Shown here: piece after piece, positions 43,006 to 50,858 of the stretch
Position numbering within the stretch: the first letter of the stretch is position 1
Layout: each line of letters opens with the position of its first letter
Origin: Streptomyces adustus
GTDB lineage: Bacteria; Actinomycetota; Actinomycetes; Streptomycetales; Streptomycetaceae
Reading direction: 5' to 3'
DNA: 51,684 nucleotides
Assembly: GCF_009377175.1 (NCBI RefSeq)
Contig: NZ_VJZD01000039.1
Coordinates: 1-51,684, forward strand
Translations under genes and position numbers: made by a program
Notes under the pieces: generated by a model
What the model saw: the letters and a program-made list of their open reading frames with translations, nothing else
The model's database searches: none
Told to the model about the DNA's origin: nothing

Positions 43006-44315
43006 CTATAGCCTCCGGAAGGCATGTTCCAAGGTTCGCCCGAACCCGGTGTGTCGTACGACGCACCGGGGTTTGGTTCATTGGCGGGACCGCTGTTGTA
43101 CGTGTCGTTCTGGTTGTACGTGTTGTACCGGGCGTTCGTCTCACCGGTGTCGTACACATCACTTCCGCGGTACCCGGCGGCACCCTGACTGCCGTAGGCC
43201 GGGATGCTGAATCCCGTGTCCTGGAGCGGGTCGTAGGCGGACGGGGGCGCCTCGCCGACCGGCGGCGGGGACGGGACCGGCCAGCTGCCCGCGGTGTTGC
43301 CGCCGGCGTCCATGCGCGGCATGGCCGCCGTGGCCTGCGCCTCGAACGGCATGTTCGCGCGCCCGGTCTGGCCGCCCGCGTAGGGCTGCTGCCCGCCGCC
43401 GGCAGGCGCGTTGGCGGTGCGGTAGGCGGCCGCGAAGCCGTTCCCGGACTCCGGGGCGGCGGGCGTGCCGTACGACGGTGACGCGGCCGACGGCGCCGTC
43501 CGGGGCGAGGCCATCGTCTCGGCGGTCGGCGACGGACGGCCGCCACGGCCCTCGTAGCCCGGCAGCGACGATCCGGCCTCCGCCACCCGGGCCCGGCTCG
43601 CCTCCAGGCCGTCCATGGCGGACATGTCGCTGTTGCCCATGAACCTCATGAGCTGGTCGGCGACCTTGCGCTTGACCGAACGGGGGGAGCTGCGCAGCGC
43701 CAGGGCGGCCAGCACTCCGGCCAGGCACAGCTCGTACGAGATCATGAAGAAGGGCTTCGCCGCACGGCCCGCGAACAAGCCGTGCGTCAGGGCCGCGCAC
43801 AGCGCGGGGTAGGCCAGCATGTGCATCGCGCGCCAGCGGGCGGCGACCACGGCCGGTGCGGCGAACTGGTTGCGCAGCGCGCCCGTGATGCCCACGAAGA
43901 TCATGAGCAGGCCGGCCAGCGAGCCGAGACCGATGAGTCCGGCGCTGCCCTTGACGCCCAGGCTGAAGGGGAGCAGCGCGGCGATCAGGACGGTGTGTCC
44001 CAGGAGCAGCTTGACGCTGATGTGGACGATGAGGAAGGCGATCGAGCCGACGGCGGTCACGCGGTGGACGCCCTGCGCGACGATCCGCTGACGTGTGTTG
44101 AGGATGAGCCGGTCCTGGGCTATGAGGCCCCAGATCACCGAGCAGGTCAGGCAGACCAGGGACAGCACGCCGGCGCCGAAGTTGAGGAACTGCTGGAACT
44201 GATCACCTCCGGCCAGCACCACCACGGGGATGAGGATCAGAACGACAGCCGACGCCACCCCATAGGCCGACCGGCCGGGCTTGGGGAGCGAGCTGTTACT
44301 ACGACGAGGGTTCAT
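43002..44315 (-). CDS. Ferric-reductase-like cytochrome b membrane protein
   Basis: This 437-residue protein starts at ATG 44315 (GGAGTTGCCCCC before it). Six membrane helices occupy residues 18 to about 205. Histidines at the ferric-reductase positions are visible: one pair in or near helix 3 (VHRVTAVGSIAFLIVHISV) and one in helix 5 (RAMHMLAYPALCAALTHGL), enough for two b hemes. The C-terminal about 220 residues are Gly/Pro/Ala/Tyr/Asn-rich and disordered (YNTYNQNDTYNSG). Translational coupling to the NuoF/ferredoxin gene points to a membrane electron-transfer complex. The final acceptor is unknown. Confidence 0.85.
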   Translation of the reverse strand: MNPRRSNSSLPKPGRSAYGVASAVVLILIPVVVLAGGDQFQQFLNFGAGVLSLVCLTCSVIWGLIAQDRLILNTRQRIVAQGVHRVTAVGSIAFLIVHISVKLLLGHTVLIAALLPFSLGVKGSAGLIGLGSLAGLLMIFVGITGALRNQFAAPAVVAARWRAMHMLAYPALCAALTHGLFAGRAAKPFFMISYELCLAGVLAALALRSSPRSVKRKVADQLMRFMGNSDMSAMDGLEASRARVAEAGSSLPGYEGRGGRPSPTAETMASPRTAPSAASPSYGTPAAPESGNGFAAAYRTANAPAGGGQQPYAGGQTGRANMPFEAQATAAMPRMDAGGNTAGSWPVPSPPPVGEAPPSAYDPLQDTGFSIPAYGSQGAAGYRGSDVYDTGETNARYNTYNQNDTYNSGPANEPNPGASYDTPGSGEPWNMPSGGYR

Positions 44316-44556
44316 GGGGGCAACTCCGAGCAGTTTCGGGAAAGCGGTCCCGCTGCCGAACTCTAAGTGGCTCCATACCGATGGGTACGAGGTTTGAGTT
44401 ATTGCGTCGTTATCAAAGGACAGCGCGTCCGTTGCGATGTCCCTGTTGCTGCTGTTACGCGAAGTAATCGTTGAACTTGATTCAGCTTTCGTGTGGTGTG
44501 CATGATCTCCAACAGAGACATACGCAAGTACGACGCAACGTGCTCAGAGCCTGCGG

Positions 44557-44568
44557 TACCCTAGCGCC
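44557..44568 (+). promoter_or_regulatory. -10 box for the leuS leader transcript
   Basis: TACCCT (44557-44562) is 6 bases before the leader ATG at 44569, so the mRNA should begin at or next to that ATG. Confidence 0.6.
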
Positions 44569-44607
44569 ATGCGTGCTGTACGCCTTCTGCTTAGCGAGCC
44601 GCGCTGA
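44569..44607 (+). CDS. Leucine leader peptide of leuS
   Basis: A 12-codon [15 protein letters not shown], with three consecutive leucine codons (CTT CTG CTT; codons 6-8), two of them CTT, which is rare in this genome. It lies 113 bases before the leuS ATG and is followed by alternative hairpins ending in an intrinsic terminator. Stalling at the leucine codons when charged tRNA-Leu is scarce would favour read-through into leuS. This is classical attenuation, inferred from the layout. Confidence 0.75.
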   Translation: MRAVRLLLSEPR

Positions 44608-44613
44608 TCAGTC

Positions 44614-44678
44614 CCGACCACCGGTGAGACCCGTGGTCGGCATCGGCGCGGCGTCCCCTCCTGTGCGAGGGGCTTTTT
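44614..44678 (+). promoter_or_regulatory. Attenuator hairpins upstream of leuS
   Basis: The first hairpin pairs CCGACCAC (44614-44621) with GTGGTCGG (44633-44640), with GGT/ACC stacked inside. The second pairs CCCCTC (44655-44660) with GAGGGG (44667-44672) and is followed by C and five T (44674-44678), an intrinsic terminator. I could not define the antiterminator pairing by eye. Confidence 0.75.
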
Positions 44679-44719
44679 CATTTCCGCAGGCAGAGACGAT
44701 CGATGGAGCTTTGAGGATC

Positions 44720-47602
44720 ATGAGCGAGACGAACCCCGCTGCTGCCGCCGCCGTGTCGGCGGACGCTGCGCCGCACCGCTACACGGCAGCCATGGCCGCC
44801 GAGATCGAGGCACGCTGGCAGGACTTCTGGGACGCCGACGGCACCTACGCGGCGCCGAACCCCACGGGTGATCTGGCCGGTGACCCCGAGCTGGTCGCCA
44901 AGCCCAAGAAGTTCATCATGGACATGTTCCCGTACCCGTCCGGTGCGGGCCTGCACGTCGGCCACCCCCTGGGCTACATCGCCACCGATGTCTTCGCCCG
45001 GTTCCAGCGGATGACCGGCCACAACGTCCTGCACACCCTGGGCTTCGACGCCTTCGGCCTGCCCGCCGAGCAGTACGCCGTGCAGACCGGCACGCACCCG
45101 CGCGTGTCGACCGAGGCCAACATCACCAACATGAAGGCCCAGCTGCGCCGGCTGGGCCTGGGCCACGACCGGCGCCGGTCCTTCGCCACGATCGACCCGG
45201 ACTACTACAAGTGGACCCAGTGGATCTTCCTGCAGATCTTCAACTCCTGGTACGACGACGAGGCGGACAAGGCCCGTCCGATCTCCGCGCTGATCGCCCA
45301 GTTCGAGTCCGGTGAACGCGCCGTACCGGGCCACACGCGCGCGTGGAACGAGCTGACCGCCGCCGAGCGCGCCGACGTCCTGAGCGGGTTCCGCCTGGCG
45401 TACGCCTCCGAGGCGCCGGTCAACTGGTGCCCCGGACTGGGCACCGTGCTGGCCAACGAGGAAGTCACCGCCGACGGCCGCTCCGAGCGCGGGAACTTCC
45501 CCGTCTTCAAGGCCAAGCTGCGCCAGTGGAACATGCGCATCACCGCCTACGCGGACCGGCTGCTGGACGACCTGGACGCGCTGGACTGGCCCGAGGCCAT
45601 CAAGCTGCAGCAGCGCAACTGGATCGGCCGCTCCGAAGGCGCCCGCGTCGACTTCCCCATCGACGGCGAGCACATCACCATCTTCACCACGCGCCAGGAC
45701 ACCCTGTTCGGCGCGACCTACATGGTGCTGGCGCCCGAACACCCGCTGGTCGACAAGTTCACCCCGGCCGCCTGGCCGGAGGGCACCCACGACGTGTGGA
45801 CCGGCGGTCACGCCACCCCGGCCGAGGCCGTCGCGGCGTACCGCGCGCAGGCCGCCTCGAAGTCCGACGTCGAGCGGCAGGCCGAGGCCAAGGACAAGAC
45901 CGGTGTGTTCACCGGCGCGTTCGCGACCAACCCGGTCAACGGCGAGCGCATCCCGGTCTTCATCGCCGACTACGTCCTGATGGGCTACGGCACCGGCGCG
46001 ATCATGGCCGTCCCGGCGCACGACAGCCGCGACTTCGCCTTCGCGCGCGCCTTCGAGCTGCCGATGCGCTGTGTCGTGGAGCCGGCCGACGACCGTGGCA
46101 CGGACCCCTCCACCTGGGACGACGCCTTCGGGTCGTACGACGCGAAGATCGTCAACTCGGCGAGCGACCAGGTCTCCCTGGACGGCCTGGGCGTCGTCGA
46201 CGCCAAGGCCCGCATCACCGAGTGGCTGGCCCGCAAGGGCATCGGCGAGGGCACCGTCAACTTCCGTCTGCGCGACTGGCTGTTCAGCCGCCAGCGCTAC
46301 TGGGGCGAGCCCTTCCCGATCGTCTACGACGAGGACGGCACCGCCCACGCCCTGCCCGAGTCGATGCTGCCGCTGGAGCTGCCGGAGGTCGAGGACTACT
46401 CGCCGCGCACCTTCGACGCGGACGACGCCGACACCCAGCCCGAGACCCCGCTGTCGCGCAACGAGGAATGGGTCAACGTCACCCTGGACCTGGGCGACGG
46501 GCCGAAGAAGTACCGGCGCGAGACCAACACCATGCCCAACTGGGCCGGTTCCTGCTGGTACGAACTGCGCTACCTGGACCCGCACAACGACCGCGCGCTG
46601 GTCGACCCGGAGATCGAGCGGTACTGGATGGGCCCGCGCGAGGGCCGGCCGCATGGCGGCGTCGACCTGTACGTCGGCGGTGCCGAACACGCCGTGCTGC
46701 ACCTGCTGTACGCGCGCTTCTGGTCCAAGGTGCTGTTCGACCTGGGCCATGTCTCGTCGGCCGAACCGTTCCACAAGCTGTTCAACCAGGGCATGATCCA
46801 GGCCTACGTCTACCGCGACAGCCGCGGCATCGCGGTGCCGGCCGCCGAGGTGGAGGAGCGCGACGGCGCCTACCACTACCAGGGCGAGCAGGTCACCCGG
46901 CTGCTGGGCAAGATGGGCAAGTCCCTGAAGAACGCGGTCACTCCGGATGAGATCTGCGCCGAGTACGGGGCTGACACGCTGCGCCTGTACGAGATGGCGA
47001 TGGGCCCGCTGGACGTCTCGCGCCCGTGGGACACGCGCGCGGTGGTGGGCCAGTACCGGCTGCTGCAGCGGCTGTGGCGCAACATCGTCGACGAGGCGAC
47101 CGGCGAGGTCACCGTCACCGACGCCGAGCCCGACGAGGAGACGCTGCGCGCCCTGCACAAGGCGATCGACGGCGTGCGCCAGGACCTGGAGGGGCTGCGC
47201 TTCAACACCGCCATCGCCAAGGTCACCGAGCTGAACAACCATCTGACCAAGGCGGGCGGCGCGATCCCGCGCTCCGTCGCCGAGCCGCTGGTGCTGCTGA
47301 TCGCGCCGCTGGCCCCGCACATCGCCGAGGAACTGTGGCGCAGGCTGGGTCACACCGACTCGGTCGTCCACCAGGACCTGCCCGTGGCCGACCCCGCCTA
47401 CGTCGTGGACGAGACCGTGACCTGCGTCGTGCAGATCAAGGGCAAGGTCAAGGCACGCCTGGAGGTCTCCCCGGCCATCTCCGAGGAGGACCTGGAGAAG
47501 GTGGCGCTGTCCGACGACAAGGTCGTCGCGGCGCTGGACGGCGCGGGCATCCGCAAGGTGATCGTGCGGGCGCCGAAGCTGGTGAACATCGTCACGGCGT
47601 AG
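44720..47602 (+). CDS. leuS: Leucyl-tRNA synthetase
   Basis: The 960-residue enzyme starts at ATG 44720 ([22 protein letters not shown] close upstream). Class I motifs: HVGHPLGY (HIGH, about residue 79) after MDMFPYPSG, and KMGKSLKN (KMSKS, about 731). The CP1 editing domain lies between ([39 protein letters not shown]). The zinc-region and anticodon-binding domain are present, and the C-terminal domain ends [15 protein letters not shown]. It charges tRNA-Leu. A leader peptide and attenuator precede it. The length includes an insert typical of actinobacterial LeuRS. Confidence 0.97.
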   Translation: MSETNPAAAAAVSADAAPHRYTAAMAAEIEARWQDFWDADGTYAAPNPTGDLAGDPELVAKPKKFIMDMFPYPSGAGLHVGHPLGYIATDVFARFQRMTGHNVLHTLGFDAFGLPAEQYAVQTGTHPRVSTEANITNMKAQLRRLGLGHDRRRSFATIDPDYYKWTQWIFLQIFNSWYDDEADKARPISALIAQFESGERAVPGHTRAWNELTAAERADVLSGFRLAYASEAPVNWCPGLGTVLANEEVTADGRSERGNFPVFKAKLRQWNMRITAYADRLLDDLDALDWPEAIKLQQRNWIGRSEGARVDFPIDGEHITIFTTRQDTLFGATYMVLAPEHPLVDKFTPAAWPEGTHDVWTGGHATPAEAVAAYRAQAASKSDVERQAEAKDKTGVFTGAFATNPVNGERIPVFIADYVLMGYGTGAIMAVPAHDSRDFAFARAFELPMRCVVEPADDRGTDPSTWDDAFGSYDAKIVNSASDQVSLDGLGVVDAKARITEWLARKGIGEGTVNFRLRDWLFSRQRYWGEPFPIVYDEDGTAHALPESMLPLELPEVEDYSPRTFDADDADTQPETPLSRNEEWVNVTLDLGDGPKKYRRETNTMPNWAGSCWYELRYLDPHNDRALVDPEIERYWMGPREGRPHGGVDLYVGGAEHAVLHLLYARFWSKVLFDLGHVSSAEPFHKLFNQGMIQAYVYRDSRGIAVPAAEVEERDGAYHYQGEQVTRLLGKMGKSLKNAVTPDEICAEYGADTLRLYEMAMGPLDVSRPWDTRAVVGQYRLLQRLWRNIVDEATGEVTVTDAEPDEETLRALHKAIDGVRQDLEGLRFNTAIAKVTELNNHLTKAGGAIPRSVAEPLVLLIAPLAPHIAEELWRRLGHTDSVVHQDLPVADPAYVVDETVTCVVQIKGKVKARLEVSPAISEEDLEKVALSDDKVVAALDGAGIRKVIVRAPKLVNIVTA

Positions 47603-47614
47603 CCGCGGATCCTC

Positions 47615-47645
47615 CGGGCGGCCGGTCGCGAGACCCGGCCGCCCG
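47615..47645 (+). terminator. Terminator after leuS
   Basis: CGGGCGGCCGGTC pairs with GACC-C-GGCCGCCCG (one bulged C, loop GCGA), 12 bases after the leuS stop. Confidence 0.8.
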
Positions 47646-47721
47646 TGCGCTCGGCCGTCCCGGTCGGTCGTACGGTCGGTCGTACGAGTGGGCCGGTCGT
47701 GCGGCTCGGGGTAGTCCCCTA

Positions 47722-47762
47722 CGGGCAGGTTCGGGGTTCTGACGGAACTCCGCACCTGCCCG
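47722..47762 (+). repeat. Large imperfect palindrome before the coiled-coil protein gene
   Basis: CGGGCAGGT (47722-47730) and ACCTGCCCG (47754-47762) are exact complements. Inside them GGGGTTC and GAACTCC pair again with one G-T. The resulting hairpin of about 40 bases lies 60 bases before the next GTG and may be a second terminator or a regulatory RNA structure. Confidence 0.6.
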
Positions 47763-47821
47763 TCGCGTTTACCGTTGAAGAGCGGCGCGGTGCGTGCCGC
47801 GGCAGTCCGAGGAGGAGCACC

Positions 47822-48556
47822 GTGGCAACCGTGATCACAGTCATCGCCCTGCTCTTCCTGCTCTTCGTGCTGCTGGGCGCCTATGCGACGGTGAAAGTGG
47901 TCGGCGCCGCCAAGCGCGGTGTGGACCGCACCATCGACCAGGCCCGCCGCACGGTCGAGGACCATGCGCTGCGGGCCAAGTCGTTCGCCCAGCCCGGGCC
48001 CACGGGCGAGATCGCCCAGCTCCGGCTCCGGCTGCGCACCTCGATGCGCGCCACCCAGGAGGCGCTGCGCGCGGGTGCGGCGGAGGACGAGTCCCTCAAG
48101 GAGTCCCTCGGCCTCTTCGAGCGCCTCAGCGCCCACGGATACGAACTGGACCGCGACCTCAAGGGTCTGGAGTCCGAGCCGGACCGGGCCACGCTCGCCG
48201 AGCGGCTGCCCGGCCTGCGCGAGCGCACCGAGCGCATCACCAAGGCCGCGGACTCCCTGCGCTGGGCGGCCCGCGACCGGGCCGGCCGGTTCGCCCAGGA
48301 CGACCTCGACTCCCTGAGCGCGCAGATCGACGTCGAGGCGGGCGCGCTGCGCCACTGGACCACCGCGGATCCCACCCCCGAGTCCACCCCGTGGCCCGAG
48401 GCGCCGGCGGCCGGTGCCCCGGCGGATGACCGGACCGGATCCGGGTCCCCCTGGTCCCGCCCGGCGGACGAGCCGACCCGGCCGGCCATCGCCCCGCCGG
48501 TCCGTCGCCCCGCCTACCCCTGGCAGAAGAAGCCCCGGCCGGAGAGCACGACCTGA
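47822..48556 (+). CDS. Membrane-anchored coiled-coil protein of unknown function
   Basis: This 244-residue protein starts at GTG 47822 with AGGAGGAGC upstream. Residues 3-25 are a membrane helix (ITVIALLFLLFVLLGAYATV). Residues 30 to about 185 are charged and helical (IDQARRTVEDHALRAKSF, LRLRLRTSMRATQEALRAG, RLPGLRERTERITKAADSL), a probable coiled coil. The last 60 are Pro-rich (RRPAYPWQKKP). The plan resembles secreted or cytoplasm-facing scaffold proteins, but I recognise no family. It stands alone between the leuS terminators and degV. Confidence 0.8.
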   Translation: MATVITVIALLFLLFVLLGAYATVKVVGAAKRGVDRTIDQARRTVEDHALRAKSFAQPGPTGEIAQLRLRLRTSMRATQEALRAGAAEDESLKESLGLFERLSAHGYELDRDLKGLESEPDRATLAERLPGLRERTERITKAADSLRWAARDRAGRFAQDDLDSLSAQIDVEAGALRHWTTADPTPESTPWPEAPAAGAPADDRTGSGSPWSRPADEPTRPAIAPPVRRPAYPWQKKPRPESTT

Positions 48557-48615
48557 TCCGGTCGTACACCGTCCGGGTGCGAGGGGCCGGACTGCCGCTC
48601 GGGCGCTACGCCAGG

Positions 48616-48628
48616 TAACCTCCAGCTC
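48616..48628 (+). promoter_or_regulatory. -10 box of a probable leaderless degV transcript
   Basis: TAACCT (48616-48621), 7 bases, then ATG 48629; no ribosome binding site is present. Confidence 0.5.
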
Positions 48629-49474
48629 ATGTCCCGCCATGTCGCGATCGTCACCGATTCAACGGCCTACCTGCCGCCCCGGACGACGGAGCGCCATGGC
48701 ATCACCACGGTTCCCCTGACCGTGGTCATCGGCGGACAGGCATTCGAAGAGGGCACGGAGATCTCCACCCGCTCCCTGGCCCAGGCACTCCAGAAGCGGC
48801 GCCCGGTCACCACCTCCCGGCCCAGTCCGGAGCAGTTCGCGCAGACCTACCGCCGGATCGCGGAGTCCGGCGCCACGGACATCGTCTCGCTCCATCTGTC
48901 CGCCGAACTGTCCGGGACGTACGACGCGGCGGTCGTCGCGGCGCGCGAGGCGCCGGTGCCGGTCCGTGTGGTGGACACCGGCATGGTCGCGATGGCACTC
49001 GGCTTCTGCGCGCTCGCCGCGGCGCGAGCGGCGGAGTCGGGCGGCACCGCGGACGAGGCCGTCACCGCCGCGGAGAAGCGGGCCGCAGGCACCTCCGCCT
49101 ACTTCTACGTCGACACCCTCGACTATCTGCGCCGCGGCGGTCGGATCGGCGCCGCGCAGGCCCTGCTGGGCTCCGCGCTCGCGGTGAAGCCGCTGCTGCA
49201 ACTGGACGGCGGCCGGATCGGCCCCCTGGAGAAGGTGCGCACGGCCTCGAAGGCGATCGCCCGCATCGAGGAGATCGTGGCCGAACGGGCCGGCAGCGCC
49301 CCCGTCGACATCGCCGTCCACCATCTCGACGCCCTCGACCGGGCCTCCGCCCTCGCGGACCGCCTCAGGACACGCCTCCCCGGGCTGGCCGACCTGCATC
49401 TGAGCGAGGTCGGAGCCGTGATCGGCGCGCACACCGGGCCGGGACTGCTGGGCGTCGTGGTGTCGACCCGATGA
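48629..49474 (+). CDS. DegV family fatty-acid-binding protein
   Basis: The 281-residue protein starts at ATG 48629 (MSRHVAIVTDSTAYLPP). DegV features: VTDSTAYLP near the N-terminus, TSRPSPEQFAQTY, SLHLSAELSGTYDAA, VDTGMVAMALGFCAL, DTLDYLRRGGRIG and VGAVIGAHTGPGLLGVV at the end. Characterised DegV/FakB proteins bind a fatty acid and present it to a FakA-type kinase; no kinase gene is in this window. The degV-comEA-comEC order matches other actinobacteria. Confidence 0.95.
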   Translation: MSRHVAIVTDSTAYLPPRTTERHGITTVPLTVVIGGQAFEEGTEISTRSLAQALQKRRPVTTSRPSPEQFAQTYRRIAESGATDIVSLHLSAELSGTYDAAVVAAREAPVPVRVVDTGMVAMALGFCALAAARAAESGGTADEAVTAAEKRAAGTSAYFYVDTLDYLRRGGRIGAAQALLGSALAVKPLLQLDGGRIGPLEKVRTASKAIARIEEIVAERAGSAPVDIAVHHLDALDRASALADRLRTRLPGLADLHLSEVGAVIGAHTGPGLLGVVVSTR

Positions 49475-49646
49475 CGGTGTGACATCACCGGTCGCGCGGA
49501 CGGTGATTCCTGACCGAGCGGCCGGAGAGCCCGGCCGCGCCGGAGGAGTCACCCGTGCGAGGGGCGAAGTTATCCACAAAGCAGCCGTGTTCCACTGAAT
49601 TCGAGCAAGATCAACACGAAATGCCGGGATGCCCGATTCTCGTGGC

Positions 49647-50858
49647 ATGGCACTTCGATCACGCTCACACGCAGGATCCGTGACCAGCGGTCCCGGCCGC
49701 GGTCCCGCCTCGGACGTCCGCGCCCGCCACCGCCGTTCCCCGGCCCGCAGCCGCTCCCGGCACCGCCACACAACGGCGCAGGAGCTACGCCGACGCGCAC
49801 AGGTCCTCTTCGCCGACCGCACGGGTAAGCGGCACGAGCCCGGGACCGGGCCGCCGGACCCGGCACCCGTGCCCGCGGGCGACGGCGGACCACGCCTCGG
49901 TCGGCGGGTGCCACGTGCCCGAGCCGCCGTGCCCGAAGCCCACCCGGAAACCGAGTTCGCCGCGCCGGGCATGAGGGGCATGACCGGCATGGCGGGCATG
50001 AGGGCCGCGGCAGGTCGGCTCGGCGTCGGCGCCGCAGCCGACTCCGCCCGTACGCGGGGGACTTGGCGGGAGCGGGTCGGACCGGCCCTGCGGGAGCGCA
50101 TGCCGGTGTGGTTGCAGACACGGTGCGGTCTGGAGCGCAGGAACGTGGTCGCGCTCACGGTGGTGCTCGTCGTCGCGGCGGGCTTTGCGGTGCAGCACTT
50201 CTGGACCGGCCGGCCCCGGTCCGTCCAGGCGCCGGAAACGGTGCGGGCGGCCGCGCCGTACGGGGCACGGGCCGCGAGCGGGCCGACCGCATCGGGCACT
50301 TCGGCCGACTCCCCGGGCACGGCGGGTGCGCAGGGCGCGGAGGGCCAGGCGGGTATGGAAGGCGCGGCCGCGACGGCGGGCGCGACGGGCGGGACCGGTG
50401 CGGCCGGGACCGAGATCGTCGTCGACGTCAGCGGCAAGGTCCGTGATCCGGGGATCCATCGCCTGCCCGCCGGTTCGCGCGTCGTCGACGCACTTCGCGC
50501 GGCTGGTGGGGTGCGCCCCGGTACCAGTACCGACGGCCTCAACCGCGCCCGGTTCCTCGTGGACGGGGAGCAGGTGGTCGTCGGCGGTCCGGCACCGGCC
50601 GCGGCGGCCGGGCCCGGTACGGGCGGTGCCCCCGTCGGCGGGCCGAACGGCGGTGCCTTACCCGCGGCTCCGGTCTCGCTCAACACGGCCACCGTGGAAC
50701 AGCTCGACGCCCTGCCCGGCGTGGGGCCCGTACTGGCCCGGCACATCCTCGACTACCGCGGGCAGCACGGCGGCTTCCGGTCGGTGGACGAACTGCGTGA
50801 CGTCAACGGCATCGGCGACCGCCGCTTCGCCGATCTGCGGAATCTCGTACGGCCGTGA
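49647..50858 (+). CDS. comEA: ComEA-like membrane DNA-binding protein, with one TTA codon
   Basis: I choose ATG 49647 (403 residues): GATTCT lies 6 bases upstream, the leaderless geometry seen elsewhere here; ATG 49629 is in frame. The long cytoplasmic N-terminus is Arg/Ala-rich. One membrane helix (about 165-185, NVVALTVVLVVAAGFAVQHF) is followed by a Gly/Ala-rich linker, a SLBB domain (EIVVDVSGKVRDPGIHRL, about 255 on) and two helix-hairpin-helix motifs (LNTATVEQLDALPGVGPVLA; LRDVNGIGDRRFADLR). ComEA binds incoming double-stranded DNA in competent bacteria; in Streptomyces the role is unproven. Codon 338 (50658-50660) is TTA. It overlaps comEC by four bases. Confidence 0.92.
   Translation: MALRSRSHAGSVTSGPGRGPASDVRARHRRSPARSRSRHRHTTAQELRRRAQVLFADRTGKRHEPGTGPPDPAPVPAGDGGPRLGRRVPRARAAVPEAHPETEFAAPGMRGMTGMAGMRAAAGRLGVGAAADSARTRGTWRERVGPALRERMPVWLQTRCGLERRNVVALTVVLVVAAGFAVQHFWTGRPRSVQAPETVRAAAPYGARAASGPTASGTSADSPGTAGAQGAEGQAGMEGAAATAGATGGTGAAGTEIVVDVSGKVRDPGIHRLPAGSRVVDALRAAGGVRPGTSTDGLNRARFLVDGEQVVVGGPAPAAAAGPGTGGAPVGGPNGGALPAAPVSLNTATVEQLDALPGVGPVLARHILDYRGQHGGFRSVDELRDVNGIGDRRFADLRNLVRP

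Noticed and set aside
44678..48640. A 1320-residue minus-strand open frame opposite leuS
   Set aside because: Same GC-bias shadow; leuS motifs on the plus strand are complete.
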